This document shows positions 25,011 through 37,404 of a stretch of DNA of 64,000 bases, one piece after another (within the stretch, counting starts at the first letter, position 1; the number at the start of each line of letters is the position of its first letter). The position numbers were made by a program, and so were the translations under genes. The stretch spans positions 24,811,872 through 24,875,871 of the forward strand of contig JACDQD010000004.1 in the NCBI GenBank assembly GCA_019843655.1, written 5' to 3'. Source of the DNA: Lethocerus indicus. Lineage: Eukaryota > Arthropoda > Insecta > Hemiptera > Belostomatidae. Under the pieces are notes generated by a model. That model worked only from the letters and a program-made list of their open reading frames with translations, made no database searches and was not told where the DNA came from.

Positions 25011-27281
25011 AAGAGGATTGTCACCGGCCTGTCATATATAATGGTGTTATATACATAATTCAGAAGGCAGTAATTTATCCTGTTTTTGAAAAACATAATA
25101 TTGCCCGTCTGGATTAGGGTTATAGCAGAATGTCATTTTCGCTCCTGTCAAAGTACCGCTGACATGGTAACACCGGGATTTTTTCGGTCTCTTTCCCTCC
25201 AGCATAATATTAGCGTTTTTCCCCCCGTCATTGTTACCTCAAATGTATTCAACTTTAAAATTAAAAACTCCACTCCGGGTGGCGCAACTTTTACAAATAC
25301 GATTCGAACGGGTAAATGGCCGGAAAAGGGGGTCATTCTCACCTGTTCGTAATACAGGAAAAGCAGTCTCTGCCGTTCCTCATAAGTTGTTTCCGTCGAT
25401 GTAATATGCCCCACAATAATATGTACCGTGTAATATACTCACGGTGTTTGTAAATCACGGTTGACCGGGCAGCGTCAAACGGTTCACAGTTTGGGAATCG
25501 CTGGCCGCCATTATTACTATTTATTTTGGGAACGTACCTCAAATTGATAAATCTAAATTAAGTCCTGTCTTCTCTCCGTTGCGGAAATAATTCAACGTAT
25601 AGAGCCGATCAACAAGATAAACAACTCCCGATTACATCAAAATTAATGAGTACGGAAAAGTTTTTTAAAATAGCGGCGTCGTTGTTCGGTAGATAATTAA
25701 TTAATTAATAAAGAAGAGAGGGAATAAATAGGTTCAATGAGTCAGGAACGTTTACCTAATTGGAAGGAAAAAGTGGTGGAATTTATTTTTAGCAATGGCT
25801 AGGCGGGTAGGCGGTTTGAAAATTTAACATTGGCGTAGGGCCCCCGAGGGAGGGCTCAGATCTTAGCACGGGGCCCCCCTACACGTGACCCCGAATATTT
25901 TAAGGGCGGTCAAAATACCGGTGGGGGAAAAAGTTATTTACACTACCGAGCAAACAGAAATCAAATATTGTAAGAGCAATTTAAAGAATAATATTTCAGG
26001 GTTTTTTCATAACCATTAATCCATTCCAAGAATAATTAGTTTATTAAATTTGGGATATCGAGCGCAGTTTTCTGTCTTCGGTCCTAACTTAAACTGGTGC
26101 TTAATACGGTGACGACTTTCTTTTATCCATTTGTAAGATAGCTTTGCATATTTTGTAGGAATCCCATTAATAATGTTTGACGTCATGCACTTGAAAACAC
26201 TCTCAAAAATGAAAGCGCTCTAGTCGGTTTAAGGAGTAGAAAAACTTTAGATTCAAACCGCAAGTCAGAAATTTTCTTGGGATGAAAAAAGTCTTTTGAA
26301 TAGTCCTGAGGTCCGGTCCTTTCAAACTTCCGCATAACGTATCTTATGAAGATTTCATCTTAAGAAGAAAGCGAAAGTTCTTCCGCCTGCTTCCACTTCT
26401 TTGCCCAGGAGCATACATTCTCTCTAAAACGGTCTTCCACTTGAATCCGTCACAGCATTCAATTACAAGTCCACTAAACCATTTATTCTTACTAGAACCT
26501 TTCCCGAAAATAATCGTTGAGAAGGGGTTGAGTCAAAAAAATTCTGAAAACCGACCGATCAGTTGTCGCTGAAATATTCTCTGGGTAATGTCACTGCACT
26601 GTTACTGCTTCACTATATTACTGACTGAATGGTTAAAAGTCTACCGCCGGCCGGACCCTAACCAATGGTCTCAGCGCACGTTCAATCGTTTTAATCAATT
26701 GGTCCTTTAACCCGGTCGGCTACCTCGCTCAAAAACATTCGGGTCTATAATGTGTACCAACTCGAGATCATTCGATAATAATTGAAAATCGCAGCAGTCA
26801 TATCAAAAATAAAAATATATCGAGAGTTGTTTTACATAATAAGATAGCAGACAGACCATGTTACTTGATATCGTTCATTGTCGTTCAGATTTAGGTTAAG
26901 GCTGTGACAGCACTCCGCTATAGCAACTCCGCTCACACATTCAATTTACTCGATCTTATGTCGCTGCTATACTTACCCTAAATTTCCCATTTATGGGTGA
27001 TTATATTCAGCCTCGAGTGCCTGGATTCTGCACTCTAGATCGTACATAAAACAATACCCTGAATACGCTGAGCCGACGCATTCATATAGCCATCCATTTG
27101 TTTGTCAGAAATACGGAACGTGGAGGGATTTATTTTGACCTCTTCCTGGAATGAATTCCAAATCAATGCCGCTAATCATGTTATAATGATGAGACTTAGT
27201 TTGACCATATGATGAATGAATATGAGATGTGCAATGGCTATTGATATCGATATTTATTACCTAGAAAATTTGGCCCGTTGC

Positions 27282-27286
<5 letters not shown>
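25010..27286. other. Unannotated stretch
   Basis: Frames are below 90 codons, several overlapping antisense at 25,086-25,414. No repeat longer than a few units, no terminal inverted repeat and no recognised gene. Confidence 0.5.

Positions 27287-27322
<36 letters not shown>
27287..27322. repeat. (TA)18 microsatellite
   Basis: Eighteen uninterrupted TA units. TA tracts are self-complementary and extrude easily as cruciforms. It is an ordinary feature of AT-rich arthropod DNA. Confidence 0.97.
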
Positions 27323-27323
<1 letters not shown>

Positions 27324-28023
27324 TACCGAAGTGATAGAATTCATAAATTCGAAATTAATTGAAGGATGTAAATTACAGGTAAGGTGTAAGTTACAGTTCG
27401 TTCACCCTACCCGCGTGCACTTGAACAAATGGCCATCTGTGATATCAACCTGTAATAACGACCTAAGAGAGAAACATTTATTCGCGCAATGCCGATTACC
27501 TGCAAAAGTAAATAGGAACACGACAGATAAATGATATTAACAAATTAAATATGAAATTAATCACATACGCACACACATACATGTGTGTAATTATAAAATG
27601 CAAAAGAGATAAACAGATGACAGATGTATTGGGCCGTTCTGGGCTCTGGTGGGCCAAACAAACACCGATTAGATCCCCAGAGTAATAAATCCAGATGCTC
27701 CAAGTTATTATTACCTCAACGAAGCGACAAAGTAAAATTATTTTCAGTTTTCAGATATGTACAAACTGTAAACTCACAATCTACTAATTGCCGTATATCG
27801 GTTAGTTAAATCCTAAGGCAGCATTGAATAACTGGAAATTAAATATTTGCAAGGAATACACAGCCAAGTGATTTATTTTAGTGCAACCGCGTATCTGTTG
27901 TTTCGAAATATTTAACTTTGCAAAAACCAGTCCATGTACATTAATTACTTTTACTCACTCACAGTGTACCGTTGAAGCACGCTTTGAAATTAAAATTCGG
28001 TGTTGATTGTGAATAAGTCACTT
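27323..28023. other. Unannotated stretch before the 28 kb element
   Basis: Two frames of just over 60 codons (27,331-27,534 and 27,624-27,809), without recognisable content. ACACACATACATGTGTGT near 27,570 is a short imperfect palindrome. Nothing else is seen. Confidence 0.45.
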
Positions 28024-28431
28024 GTGTTAGTCACTTTGGCAGTTTGGATGATTTTTGGCCATCCTCACTGCTCTGTCACTGTCACTTGTACTGTGTCCAT
28101 GAACTTTGGTTAAGTATATTTCCGCGCCACACTCCGGGTGGCGCTAGTTAATCTACATCTAATAATTTGTATCTAAAGAGAAAGCAAAAGTGTGGTGCGA
28201 AAATGTACTCAACTAAAGTTCGTTGGGTGCACTTGCACCGATAAACTAGCGCCCCCCTGAGTGTGGTGCGGAAATGTACTTAACTACAGTTCGATGCGTG
28301 CACTTGCACCGTTTAACAAGCGCCGCCCTGAGTGTGGTGCGGAAATGTACTTAACTACAGTTCGATGTGTGCACTTGCACCGTTTAACTAGCGCCGCCCT
28401 GAGTGTGGTGCGGAAATGTACTTTACTAAAG
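28024..28431 (+). mobile_element. Foldback core with terminal region and three-and-a-half 71 bp monomers
   Basis: The left part (about 28,024-28,100, with GATTTTTGGCCATCCTCACT) is the reverse complement of 3,731-3,790 at the 3.5 kb locus. Next come foldback arms 28,101-28,133 and 28,189-28,221 (28 of 33 positions complementary) around a 55 bp core. Monomers follow, with GGTGCG anchors at 28,194, 28,265, 28,336 and 28,407, an exact period of 71. The last monomer breaks off near 28,431. Monomers carry TTCGATG where most 19 kb copies have TTCGTTG, so this array was amplified separately. The order terminal region, core, monomers mirrors the 3.5 kb locus, while the core is inverted relative to the 19 kb locus. 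There is no coding capacity. Confidence 0.85.
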
Positions 28432-30000
28432 CCTATTTACAATTTCCATAAACGATAACGATGAGGCTAGTTTTGTTAAACTGCCGTAACGAGTTTCGAT
28501 GCTAACGGTAAACATCTGACATATGAATGGGATGTAATTTAACCACCGGGATTAGTGTTGAATGGGCCTATTGTCAGTACAAGCTATTGTTTATCGAGCT
28601 GACTATTTAGAGGGCGGACTGCGATCGGTCTGGCTCTCAATTAGGCCGCAGACAAACAGCTTTATCGATAACGCCTTGTAGCAAAATCGAAACCGTTCAA
28701 TTTTTCAATAAGCCCATAATTCATGTATTGTTGTACAGTGGGCAGTCTGCTTAAGAACAGATGGGACAGAAACGAGCCATTTCTCCACCCATAATACTTC
28801 ATCTACATATACCGGTAATGTATACATTGTGTAAATTAATACAATAATTCATATACCAGACGAAGAAGTCAGAAGGCGGCACTATTTCGGACTTTCCACA
28901 TTCTGTGGCGGTTCCCATCTCAGGGATCCTTATCCTTCCATTAACTCACACTAAATATAACCCTTGATTTATTAATCTGGACAGAGCCGATAGTAACTGC
29001 CGATAATTGAAAATTTACTGAGTTATTAACTGTAATATGACACATGGTCTTCTAATTCACTAATACAAAAACTCTCATTAAAATGGAAGTCTTAATATAA
29101 CAAATGTACCGTGGAAATAAAGTATAAAAAACCAATTGACAAATTTAAATTTAAATTAGCCCGAAACGAGGATCTCCAAATTAAATTATAGACTGGTTGT
29201 TCAATTTGTCGTGCGATTTAAACTCTAATTATACATACCTCAATTTGTATCGTGTTAAATTAAAATGAAATGCCCAGGTCATTGAACAATTTCGGCATTT
29301 GGAATAGTATTGTCTTATACATTATTGCTGATAAAAGGAAAACATGAAATAGGCAAATGTAATGACCTCCACAACTATACAAAAAATAATACGAAATTTA
29401 TTGGTAGTCTAGCAGTCCTCGCTAGTGGTTTCAGTTTAACTTAAAAATGCGCAGGTAATTTACATGAGCCGCTTCATGCTCGTAGCCAGCGTCGCTGCCA
29501 ATGTTTATCGCCTAATGAGCCGATCCGGCTTCAAGTCGTTTACCACAACGTTAAACTAATAGTATACACTTTGCTTTACACGAATCGATAGAATTGTATA
29601 CCTTTTATACATTGTATATATAGTTATACAGCGACGGCAACTCGAGATACATTTCCAATCTATCGAGGCGGTTATTAGTTCACGCGTGAGCTGTTAAATT
29701 TCATCACGCATCGTCCTCAAAAGTGGAACGCCGCGTATCTTCACGCCACTGAATAACAGTGTTGAATTTTAATACTGGCCCCAGTTAACGGCCTTATTAA
29801 GCGGCGGTAAATATTCTCGCCGTTGCACACGAAAGAGGAAACGTGTAATCGTGTTGCGTTCGCGATTTCCTTTCCGAAAGACCATAAATGCTTTAATGCT
29901 AGATTAATAACGGCACCGTAATGGTAACACGAGTACAGGAATAAAAATCGTGCTTTTACGTGTTTCTATTAAGCAATTAACACGACTGGTGGGTGCAACA
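28432..30000. other. Unannotated stretch
   Basis: No open frame of note, no recognised RNA gene, no tandem repeat and no clear terminal inverted repeat. Confidence 0.5.
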
Positions 30001-30160
30001 ACTAAGTAGAAGAAGTAGAGTAGCCGCAGACATAAGGCGGACCAGACAAAATAGCAGAGTCTCAGACGTGACACAGTGGCACTAATGCTTTGGCATCCGG
30101 TCTGTATAAGAAGGACGCCACCTACCAGCCAGTACCGCGTATAACAAGGAGGGGGAGTAC
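30001..30160 (+). repeat. Dispersed repeat, copy 1 (second copy at 36.3 kb)
   Basis: Visual alignment with 36,309-36,480 shows a shared series of blocks: GCAACAACTA-like start, ACAAAATAGC, TCAGAC-TGACAC, a GGACGCC-like block, CCAGC and AACA-GGAGG. Identity is roughly two thirds with small gaps, so both are old insertions. The copy adjoins the reverse-oriented GCCGAAACC motif at 30,159-30,245, which suggests both belong to one longer ancestral element. Confidence 0.5.
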
Positions 30161-30245
30161 CATTCGTGCGATCCTCTTCTCACCACTCGGATCTGGTGTT
30201 ATGCTAGACCGGTTTCGGCTTCTCGTCATCTTCAGCAGCATTGCG
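30159..30245 (-). repeat. Older copy of the right half of the 37.2 kb element
   Basis: Read on the minus strand, it starts from GCTGCTGAAGATGACGAGAA, continues GCCGAAACCGGTCTAGCATA, and then reaches a decayed terminal arm (GAGTGGTGAGAAGAGGATCG, then CACGAATGGTAC). This follows the 3.8 kb copy block for block, with the motif much better preserved than the arm. A 101-codon plus frame and a 60-codon minus frame that cross it are incidental. Confidence 0.65.
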
Positions 30246-30249
30246 CCAG

Positions 30250-32955
30250 TATGGTGGTTGCTACCAATGTTGAATCCCGCCTGCACTGAAACTAGCTGCT
30301 GCACTTATTTCATTATACTAAGTTACATTATACTAATTACATCATATTCTGCTATTCATCGATTGAGGTTTTCAGAATCAAACAAAACAATATGAGGCTG
30401 AAACGTTTTTATTTGTCCCTCAGAGTAAAATCATTCATACGTATGCAAAAATAAAACTCGCTGCAATGCAGAAGACCTCATGTTTCATAAAATATGTCTC
30501 ATTAGTATAATGTACCCCTTACTTAGGAGATGAAAATACAGAAATCCTTGATGAACATTATAAAATACTATTGGAGTCGGTAAAATGCCAGTTTACCTTG
30601 TCCCGCCCGAACGAAGCGGGGGACACTGAAATATTAACTCACGTAACGAGTGGCACGAACCCGTCCGAGGATTGTGAATCTTCTAATTTAATGATTGTAC
30701 AATGGCCACTGGTTCCAAATTGATGAAAAATTCCCGATCAACCGACCAAATTCTAAATACGTGCAATCGCATGAATTTCAGCGATATTTACACTCAGAAT
30801 TTTTACGGGGTAATTTGCTATCGTCTTGTAATATATTGATATTATTGGTAACGGTTTTTAGTTATTACCATTAAAATATAACATTTCTGTACATTTTTTG
30901 TGGGCGTGATCTTGCGCTGTGCAAGGAATGCGAATGAAGAGCGAAGATAAAGTGTGACATTGTTATTTGCTAGTGGCCCCCACTAGTGATGACGAACAGC
31001 GTGCGCTGTACATGTAAAGTAGTATGAACTAACTGCCGTTGACAGCTACCTTGGTCAACTTTCGTATTGACACAAACGGAGTATGTGTAGCTTCCATTTA
31101 AACTGGAAAATACAACGCTTCGACAATAGCAATTGTTTCTAAGAAGAAACAAGCGAGTCAAGTATTTTCAGCATATATTATAAAGGTATTTTCTTCGAGA
31201 TACACGTCTGAAAAGAAATGTTTATCTCGAGTCAGTTGTTTTGATGCGCTCAAACAACTTTGAATGCATATCTCTGCTTCGATGGAAGCGTGTGTGTTTG
31301 TGTGCGCGTGTGACTAAATTGGCACAGGCAACGACGTCTGCCAATGTAATAAATGTATGCATTTGGACGCCTCACTCGTGCTTCCCGTTTTCCGGCTAGT
31401 TATATATCTTAAATGTATGTAATATATATAACGGTTCTGAACAATCCGTCATTGAGTACATACGCTATACTGTTTTGGCATTTCATAAAATTAATGCGCG
31501 TGAAACTGGATTTATTTAAGTAAATCGCATAAAGCGTATTAATCGTTTAATATTTAATTTTTTTGAAAGCCAACATTTTGAAAAAGTGACATGTTTTTTA
31601 TATAATAAAATGTAGAAATTTTCATTCCTTTATTAGTTTATTTCCAAAGATAATCCGATAAAAAATATTGGCGGTATTTTCCGATGAGTAGATGCGTTGA
31701 AATTAAATTTTCAGGCTATATAAATAATGCAACAACAACGATAATTATCGCCAAAGGTTTAATTGGGTCTCACTCCGCACCCCGGTTTCCATTTTCATTG
31801 CTGTTTGCAGTGTAAACAGAGAATGGTTGCGCTAATAAGTGTCAAGTATAGTTTAGAACGAAGTAAGAATGCTGAAGAGTCCTTAACACGAATTACGATC
31901 GCATAAGCAACTGTCCGCAGCCTGTACATCGATGGGTATGAAATAACAATAATTGCAGTCGTCCTTTACTTGTGAAACGGAGACCCAGGGCCTGGATATA
32001 TCGATTCGATGAGGCTCGCTCGATATCAGCTGATATGCCCTAGGGAATATCGTCGTAGCGAATTGTGTTTACCGCGGCCGGACCTGTCCCATCCAATGTG
32101 ACGGATCGGATAACTAATTTCGTCCAAATGAATAAATGAATTAAAAGGGAGAGACGCGGAGCAACCGAGCAATGTGACCTCAACCGGCTTATTTCTATTT
32201 ATGTGATTTAGAGTGAGGGCGGCGCGCGCATCGGTGCATCGGCCCCTACTGCACCGCCCTAGCCCTCCCCTATCGCCCTAGCTAAACTCACTTAACCTTA
32301 GAAAATTAATTGCGAAAAATCCCGCCGTAAAGCTGAAGTCATTAAATGCAATTTCGGCTCACTCAAGCGACGCAATAAGCGTAAACAATAATCTTATTTT
32401 TGCCCCATCACTGTCCACTTATCACTTTACCCTTAACTAATGCATAGTGGGCACACTATTTGTCTGCGGAGAATAATATAAAAGAGATAATAATAATTGA
32501 CATCATTTTAAAAGCCAATTTAAAACAGGTAGTGTGTGTTTATCTTAATGAAGAGTGATACGAAATGCGGTTCTCATTAAGTCTCTGTTCCGGGCACACA
32601 AATTTCTATTTTTCAAATGTTACCGAATAACGGAATATAAAATACATTTTCTTCTGCAATTTGCACTGGGTTCGGTTTCATTGGAATTCGAAATGCAACG
32701 CATTAGGGTAGATATGCATGTCGTTTGCGGTGTTAGGACTTGGGAGTAAGTGACTATAGTGTTACTGCGTCTGTCTCTGTAAGGTATTTTTCCCAAATTA
32801 TGTGATATAATCCATCAATATAATCTATTAACATAAAAACGCAGAAAGATTTGCGAGCCTGCATATATGACTTTAACCTTGTTTTCTCGATCTTCTTTTA
32901 TCGACCTTCGTAATCTTAGGTATCCTTATTACATTACATTTTCTTTCCCTACATG
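30250..32955. other. Unannotated stretch
   Basis: No gene recognised. There are scattered short frames, a short GT-rich run near 31,288-31,312, and a CpG-rich patch around 32,210-32,280. No RNA gene or repeat structure that I can support. Confidence 0.5.
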
Positions 32956-32959
32956 CCGA

Positions 32960-32994
32960 TGCTAGACCGTTTTAAGTTTTCCACCATCGTCATT
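32960..32994 (-). repeat. Degenerate copy of the GCCGAAACCGGTCTAG element motif
   Basis: The plus strand reads GATGCTAGACCGTTTTAAGT and then TTTCCACCATCGTCATTAG. This matches the reverse complement of the conserved block in its GCTAGACCG start and its ATCGTCAT end, with substitutions in the middle. It is a weaker match than the 30.2 kb copy. Confidence 0.4.
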
Positions 32995-33939
32995 AGAATT
33001 CCGTTAGTAAATCAGTGAGGCTGCTGAAGGAAAGGAGGGAAAATTGATGACAGAAAAAGTCAATTAGGTGCCTGTATTTAAAGGAGTAATGTAAATTGTC
33101 GGATTATGTGCGGTGTTTCGGAAAAATCCATCTGGAGGAAAACAGGGCTAAACTTTCACATGTCAGTAAATTTGAAATTTAATCATATATGTCTGCGCGA
33201 TATAGGGGAGCGGAACAAAGGGAAATGGTGAGCGTTGTTTAGCCGAGGTTGAGCGATTGAGCTGGCGTTGAGCCGTTTGTGTTGACGGGTATTCAAGCGG
33301 CCGCTAAATGGAATTCTATCCGGCCTACCTTTCCCAATATCCGCGTCCTAATCAACCGGTTTAAACATCTTACAAACCTAGCTGTTTCCTGTCTGCCGCT
33401 TCCACTCCCAACACTCTTCTCTCCATCCATGTTTTATTTTCCCTTGTCACAAGCCACGACGAAGTAGTCCTGGCCAGTCTTGGCTACAAAAAATAACGAT
33501 GAAAATTATTATAACAAATATTTAATACAGTACATTTAATACAGTGATCATCGCCTTCTAGTTAAATACAACACATGTAACATAATACTACAACAAGAGA
33601 CAAACGTTTTAATATTGATTTATCTCATGAATAAACCAATATAGTTTATTAATTATTTCTAAACCTTTCCACTCCCCTCGCTCATTGGATGGGCCCTATG
33701 CCAAACAGGTAACTTTCACCATCCTAAAGTGGCATTTCTCCTGTAAATAACTGAGGCACCTCCCATCTAATGATTTTTTTTTCATTCATTGAGTATCTGG
33801 GACGGTACGCCGCCGTTTAGGCGTCACAACAGGTAACTATCATTTCCAAAAATTAATTTTTTTTTAATTATGACATCATGGCCTACAGCCCAAGTATCAG
33901 TTGCTCTAGCGTAATGTACTAAGAACTACTTTGATAGTT

Positions 33940-34002
33940 ACCGGTTGGAAGCGGTCTAGACGGCATAAGACCAAATAGGGAGTGGAGACCACCATCGAAG
34001 GA
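33940..34002 (+). repeat. Degenerate terminal arm of the 37.2 kb element family
   Basis: ACCGGTTGGAAGCGGTCTAG is followed by CATAAGACCAAATAGGGAGT and GGAGACCACCATCGAAG. This follows the order of the right terminal arm (ACCGG, CTAG, AAGACCAAACC, GCGAGAGGAGAC, CACGAA). The downstream GAATGATAA is shared with the relic at 59.4 kb. Confidence 0.4.
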
Positions 34003-34009
34003 ATGATAA

Positions 34010-36300
34010 AATTGCCACGATAGACTTATAAAAGAAACAGCTCAGTGCGATTATTTGTCATATATTTTTAAACGCTTCGGTTAAATACTATGAACCACTT
34101 ACGATCGTAATTCTTGTTTTATACTCTGCAATTCTCTAAAATTTACTGACTTAAAGTGCATAGATGAATGAAAACTCAAATTCGAATGATTAATTCCGTT
34201 TGGGCAAAAACTAATTTAATTTATTCTGCTCTATAGCGCGAAAATTGCAATTGCTGGCCTATGGATGCAATGCGAGAGGTTATCAGATCCCTCTGTGTCA
34301 CCTGCTTCGGTCTTATCAGTCGCATGAAACATATAAAGATTACGACGTTTCAAAGTTAAACTCGACCATCATTGTCGATAGTATGTGCACAAGATAGCAC
34401 AAGATAGTATGTGCGGCACAAGTTTACTGTGAATAAAATATCAGCTTTCACTACTATCGTAATTTCAATAACGGATCTGCACGATGGACAGAAATATATT
34501 GAAAACAAGTTATCTAACTGGGAGATAGGCAGAATGTACTATTAATGGGACTGCTTACTACCACATTTTGAAAGAAGAATTGTACTTATGTGAATGCAAG
34601 TTTTTTCCTAAATTAGAATTGCGTGGGGAATAACTTAATTTATCGACCTGTCGCATAGACCCTTTCACCCAGGGCTCCCACAGCCCACGGTCTGTAGAAA
34701 AGGGATACAGACAGTAAAAATGATTAGTACATAGGAATTGTACAAGCCATGTTCCACACATCTGTGCATCAGACTTACAGCAGGAGTTAATACAGTGCAG
34801 CCTCCATAGGTTAGTATTATTGTATCTTGTAACCTAAAATATAGATAATAAAATATTGATAGTGACAAAAATCGATTTCTATACACGATTGACGATTTGG
34901 CATTGACTATTTCTTTAGTTAACTTAAAACTCTAACCCACAATAAAAGTAGAAAATGAAAAAAAAAATTAACGAACCTCGCATTTTAAATCTAGTTTCGG
35001 ACGAAACATAGCAGCGCGTAAAGTATCAATTGGGCCGCCGGAAAAAAATCTGATTTCACCGGGATGCATTTCGTTAGTGAAGTTTTCTCCTTGGCTTAGC
35101 CTCGGGGTAGGTTACATTAAGGAGGGGAGTCGTTAGAGGTAGAGCCTCCAACAGGTATTTGAGCCCAGGTGTAAAGGGAAGGTTGTAAAGCTAAGAAAAC
35201 TCGGTGGAAATGAAACCCTTTCTGAACCGGCAACATACTTTCAAGTTCAACACACACACACACAATTCAAACCAGTTCCTCTCACGTGATTTCACTCGGT
35301 TCACCGTTCGACGTCTTAATTCATTGTCAACGAGACAGAAAACCGTTATATTCTGTCAAATCCTGGTGTGTACCCACTCACCAGTAGCTTAAACTAATTT
35401 AAATATTTCATCAAATTCAATGGAATTCATATACCAACTCGAAGGCACTTATTGGTTCTCAGACAAGATTGTGTGATCGTTATATGTACTGGTATAAATA
35501 CTGTGTTTTGGTTTCAGAAGGAGCGGTCTAACAGCTTTCTTACTACATCGTTGTTTGAAGTAGTTCGGAAAATGTGCTACCCGAGTTCTCCTTCCTATAC
35601 TCTTGGTCTAAGTCTATGGTACCGCAGTATCGTTGTTACGGATAGTGTTATCGAGGAGGAATACAGGATACACTATTCATTTAAATAGCAAAATAATACA
35701 TCTCAGAACAATCCGAACAACGTTTATTTTTTTTACAAATAATCCAGTTACTTGTATATTCTGTGCATAAGTTGTGACAGTGGCTGGGCTACACTTACTA
35801 ATACTATGTTCCAATTTACAAGCCAAAATATTGAGCTGCTGGCATCCTGACCCAGAAGAAGAGCCCCGATATGAAAAGAATAGTAGTTCTAGTTATGTAA
35901 TCGTAGGGAGAACAGTGAATCACCAGCGATAATAGTTCAATAGGGAGAGCAATAGTAATATTACTCGGCGTTAGGCGTCGCAATAGAAAACGCGAACGCC
36001 TCGACAAGGCAGTACAGGGGTTCGTGTGCTTTGCTCGGAATCGATGAAACGTAGTCCTAACGAAGATTCGCCGGGAGGGACCGACAGCAAGATTTAAGCC
36101 CAAGTTGAAGAGGAAGCAACTTAGGTCAGAACTTAATTTTTAAGAACGGACAGGATTAAAGCAATACCAATCCATCAGTGATGCCAACAAGATGAGAGAG
36201 AGAACCAAAAAACTACTCAGTCTAGAAGTTATCCAAGAGGAAGGTGACGTAATGTCGCAAGCCTACAACAAAGGGTAGGGGGGTGCTTTTCACGCCCCTA
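34010..36300. other. Unannotated stretch
   Basis: No gene recognised. Frames of 60-95 codons lack motifs. There is a short CA run near 35,250-35,263 and a small imperfect direct repeat (GTATGTGC and CACAAGATAG units) near 34,380-34,420. Nothing further. Confidence 0.5.
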
Positions 36301-36308
36301 CCAGTCGG

Positions 36309-36480
36309 TGTAGCAACTACTCGGAGGGAGTGAAGTAGGTATTCGACCGAACCGAACAAAATAGCCAAATGTCAGACATGACACGGTCTTATTGGTGCAG
36401 CGGTACCCGGTTAGCACAGGAAGGGCGCCCTCTGCCAGCTTTCACGCGACTAACAGGGAGGTGGATTGGGTAGCATAAAC
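36309..36480 (+). repeat. Dispersed repeat, copy 2 (first copy at 30.0 kb)
   Basis: Blocks ACAAAATAGC, TCAGACATGACAC, GGTACCCGGTTAGCACAGGA, GCCAGC and ACTAACAGGGAGG appear in the same order and spacing as at 30,001-30,160. Divergence is high, consistent with an old insertion. No terminal inverted repeats or coding content are seen. Confidence 0.5.
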
Positions 36481-37175
36481 TGTGACCCTATAGGGGGGCG
36501 ATAGAATGAGGCTGAGGGTTACAGAGGGATTCTCTAGGGTTCAGAATATCGACACTGATATTGTCAGTTATTCAGGATTTATAGTAAAATCTGGTCAGCG
36601 ATACAGTTAAGTCGTACATACCTCTATGTCCGTTGTCGGTGGTGTCGAAACGGGATCGTCAGTGATAGGGAAAATAATCTGGATCCCGGTAGCGGACTGT
36701 GCGATATCGCGACTATAATTCGAGGTCCTCGTTCGCCTCGCCAACGAGGCAGACATACGCGTTTTCAAATACCGGGGATTCTGCAAATTGTGTTGGGATT
36801 TCGATTTGCGTTCCCGGCTGAGGTGTCCGAGGATCTGATCGATTAACGCAATCTAAGAGCGCCCAAACTGGGTCAATCTTCAACCGTTCAAATCAAATCA
36901 GCCATACGATCGCTCTTCCCCGTGAAGTGTATATTTACGACCGCTTTGGGTTTTTCAAAGTTTCATTTTAACTTTCGCTTCTTTCTACATTTCTCAGCGT
37001 CTGTAGTACTAACATCATGGATGGAGTGTAATAATTTCCATTATTTGTTTGTCGACCGAAACCAAATTTCGTTTGATCCTAACGGAGAACGTATTAAACA
37101 TTAGTGACTGATAAGTTCCATCGCTCTGCCTCTTTTCCCAAAATGTATTCAGCGAGGACTTAGACTATTTAAAAA
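36481..37175. other. Unannotated stretch
   Basis: No open frame above 60 codons and no recognised repeat. It ends at the 13-base direct repeat that flanks the inverted-repeat element. Confidence 0.45.
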
Positions 37176-37188
37176 TATCAATGGGGGT
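37176..37188 (+). repeat. 13-base direct repeat flanking the 37.2 kb element (left copy)
   Basis: TATCAATGGGGGT occurs here and again at 37,405-37,417, directly abutting the right end of the element. The left copy is separated from the left arm by about 39 bases. A following GTTTTGTG / GTTTGTG similarity hints that the flank itself was duplicated. Confidence 0.7.
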
Positions 37189-37227
37189 TTAAAATAGCTG
37201 TTTTGTGGTCTGCGAGGGGTTGGAATA

Positions 37228-37404
37228 CCGTAGATTTCGTGTGTTTCTGTCTCCTCTCGCTGGTTTGGTCTTTTGCTAGGCCGGTGTCAAAACATCCAAA
37301 GTGTCTACGTGACTGACACCGCTACTGAAGATGGCGAGCAGCCGAAACCGGCCTAGGAAAAGACCAAACCAGCGAGAGGAGACAGAAACACACGAAATCT
37401 ACGG
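37228..37404 (+). mobile_element. 177 bp MITE-like element with 58 bp terminal inverted repeats, TA target
   Basis: The left arm starts CCGTAGATTTCGTGTGTTTC at 37,228 and the right arm ends with its complement at 37,404. The arms match at 57 of 58 positions, to a CTAGGCCGGT inner end. TA lies directly outside both ends. A 7-base nested inverted pair (GGTGTCA and TGACACC, about 37,283 and 37,314) lies inside, followed by the GAAGATGGCGAGCAGCCGAA block. TA borders and long arms fit a Tc1/mariner-type non-autonomous element, but no transposase or family-specific end is visible, so the superfamily is inferred. The near-perfect arms suggest a recent insertion or ongoing conversion between arms. 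The right half is nearly identical to 3,797-3,879. Confidence 0.85.

Noticed and set aside
34380..34420. Short repeated units of GTATGTGC and CACAAGATAG
   Set aside because: Too short and too few to call a tandem repeat. Probably local slippage.
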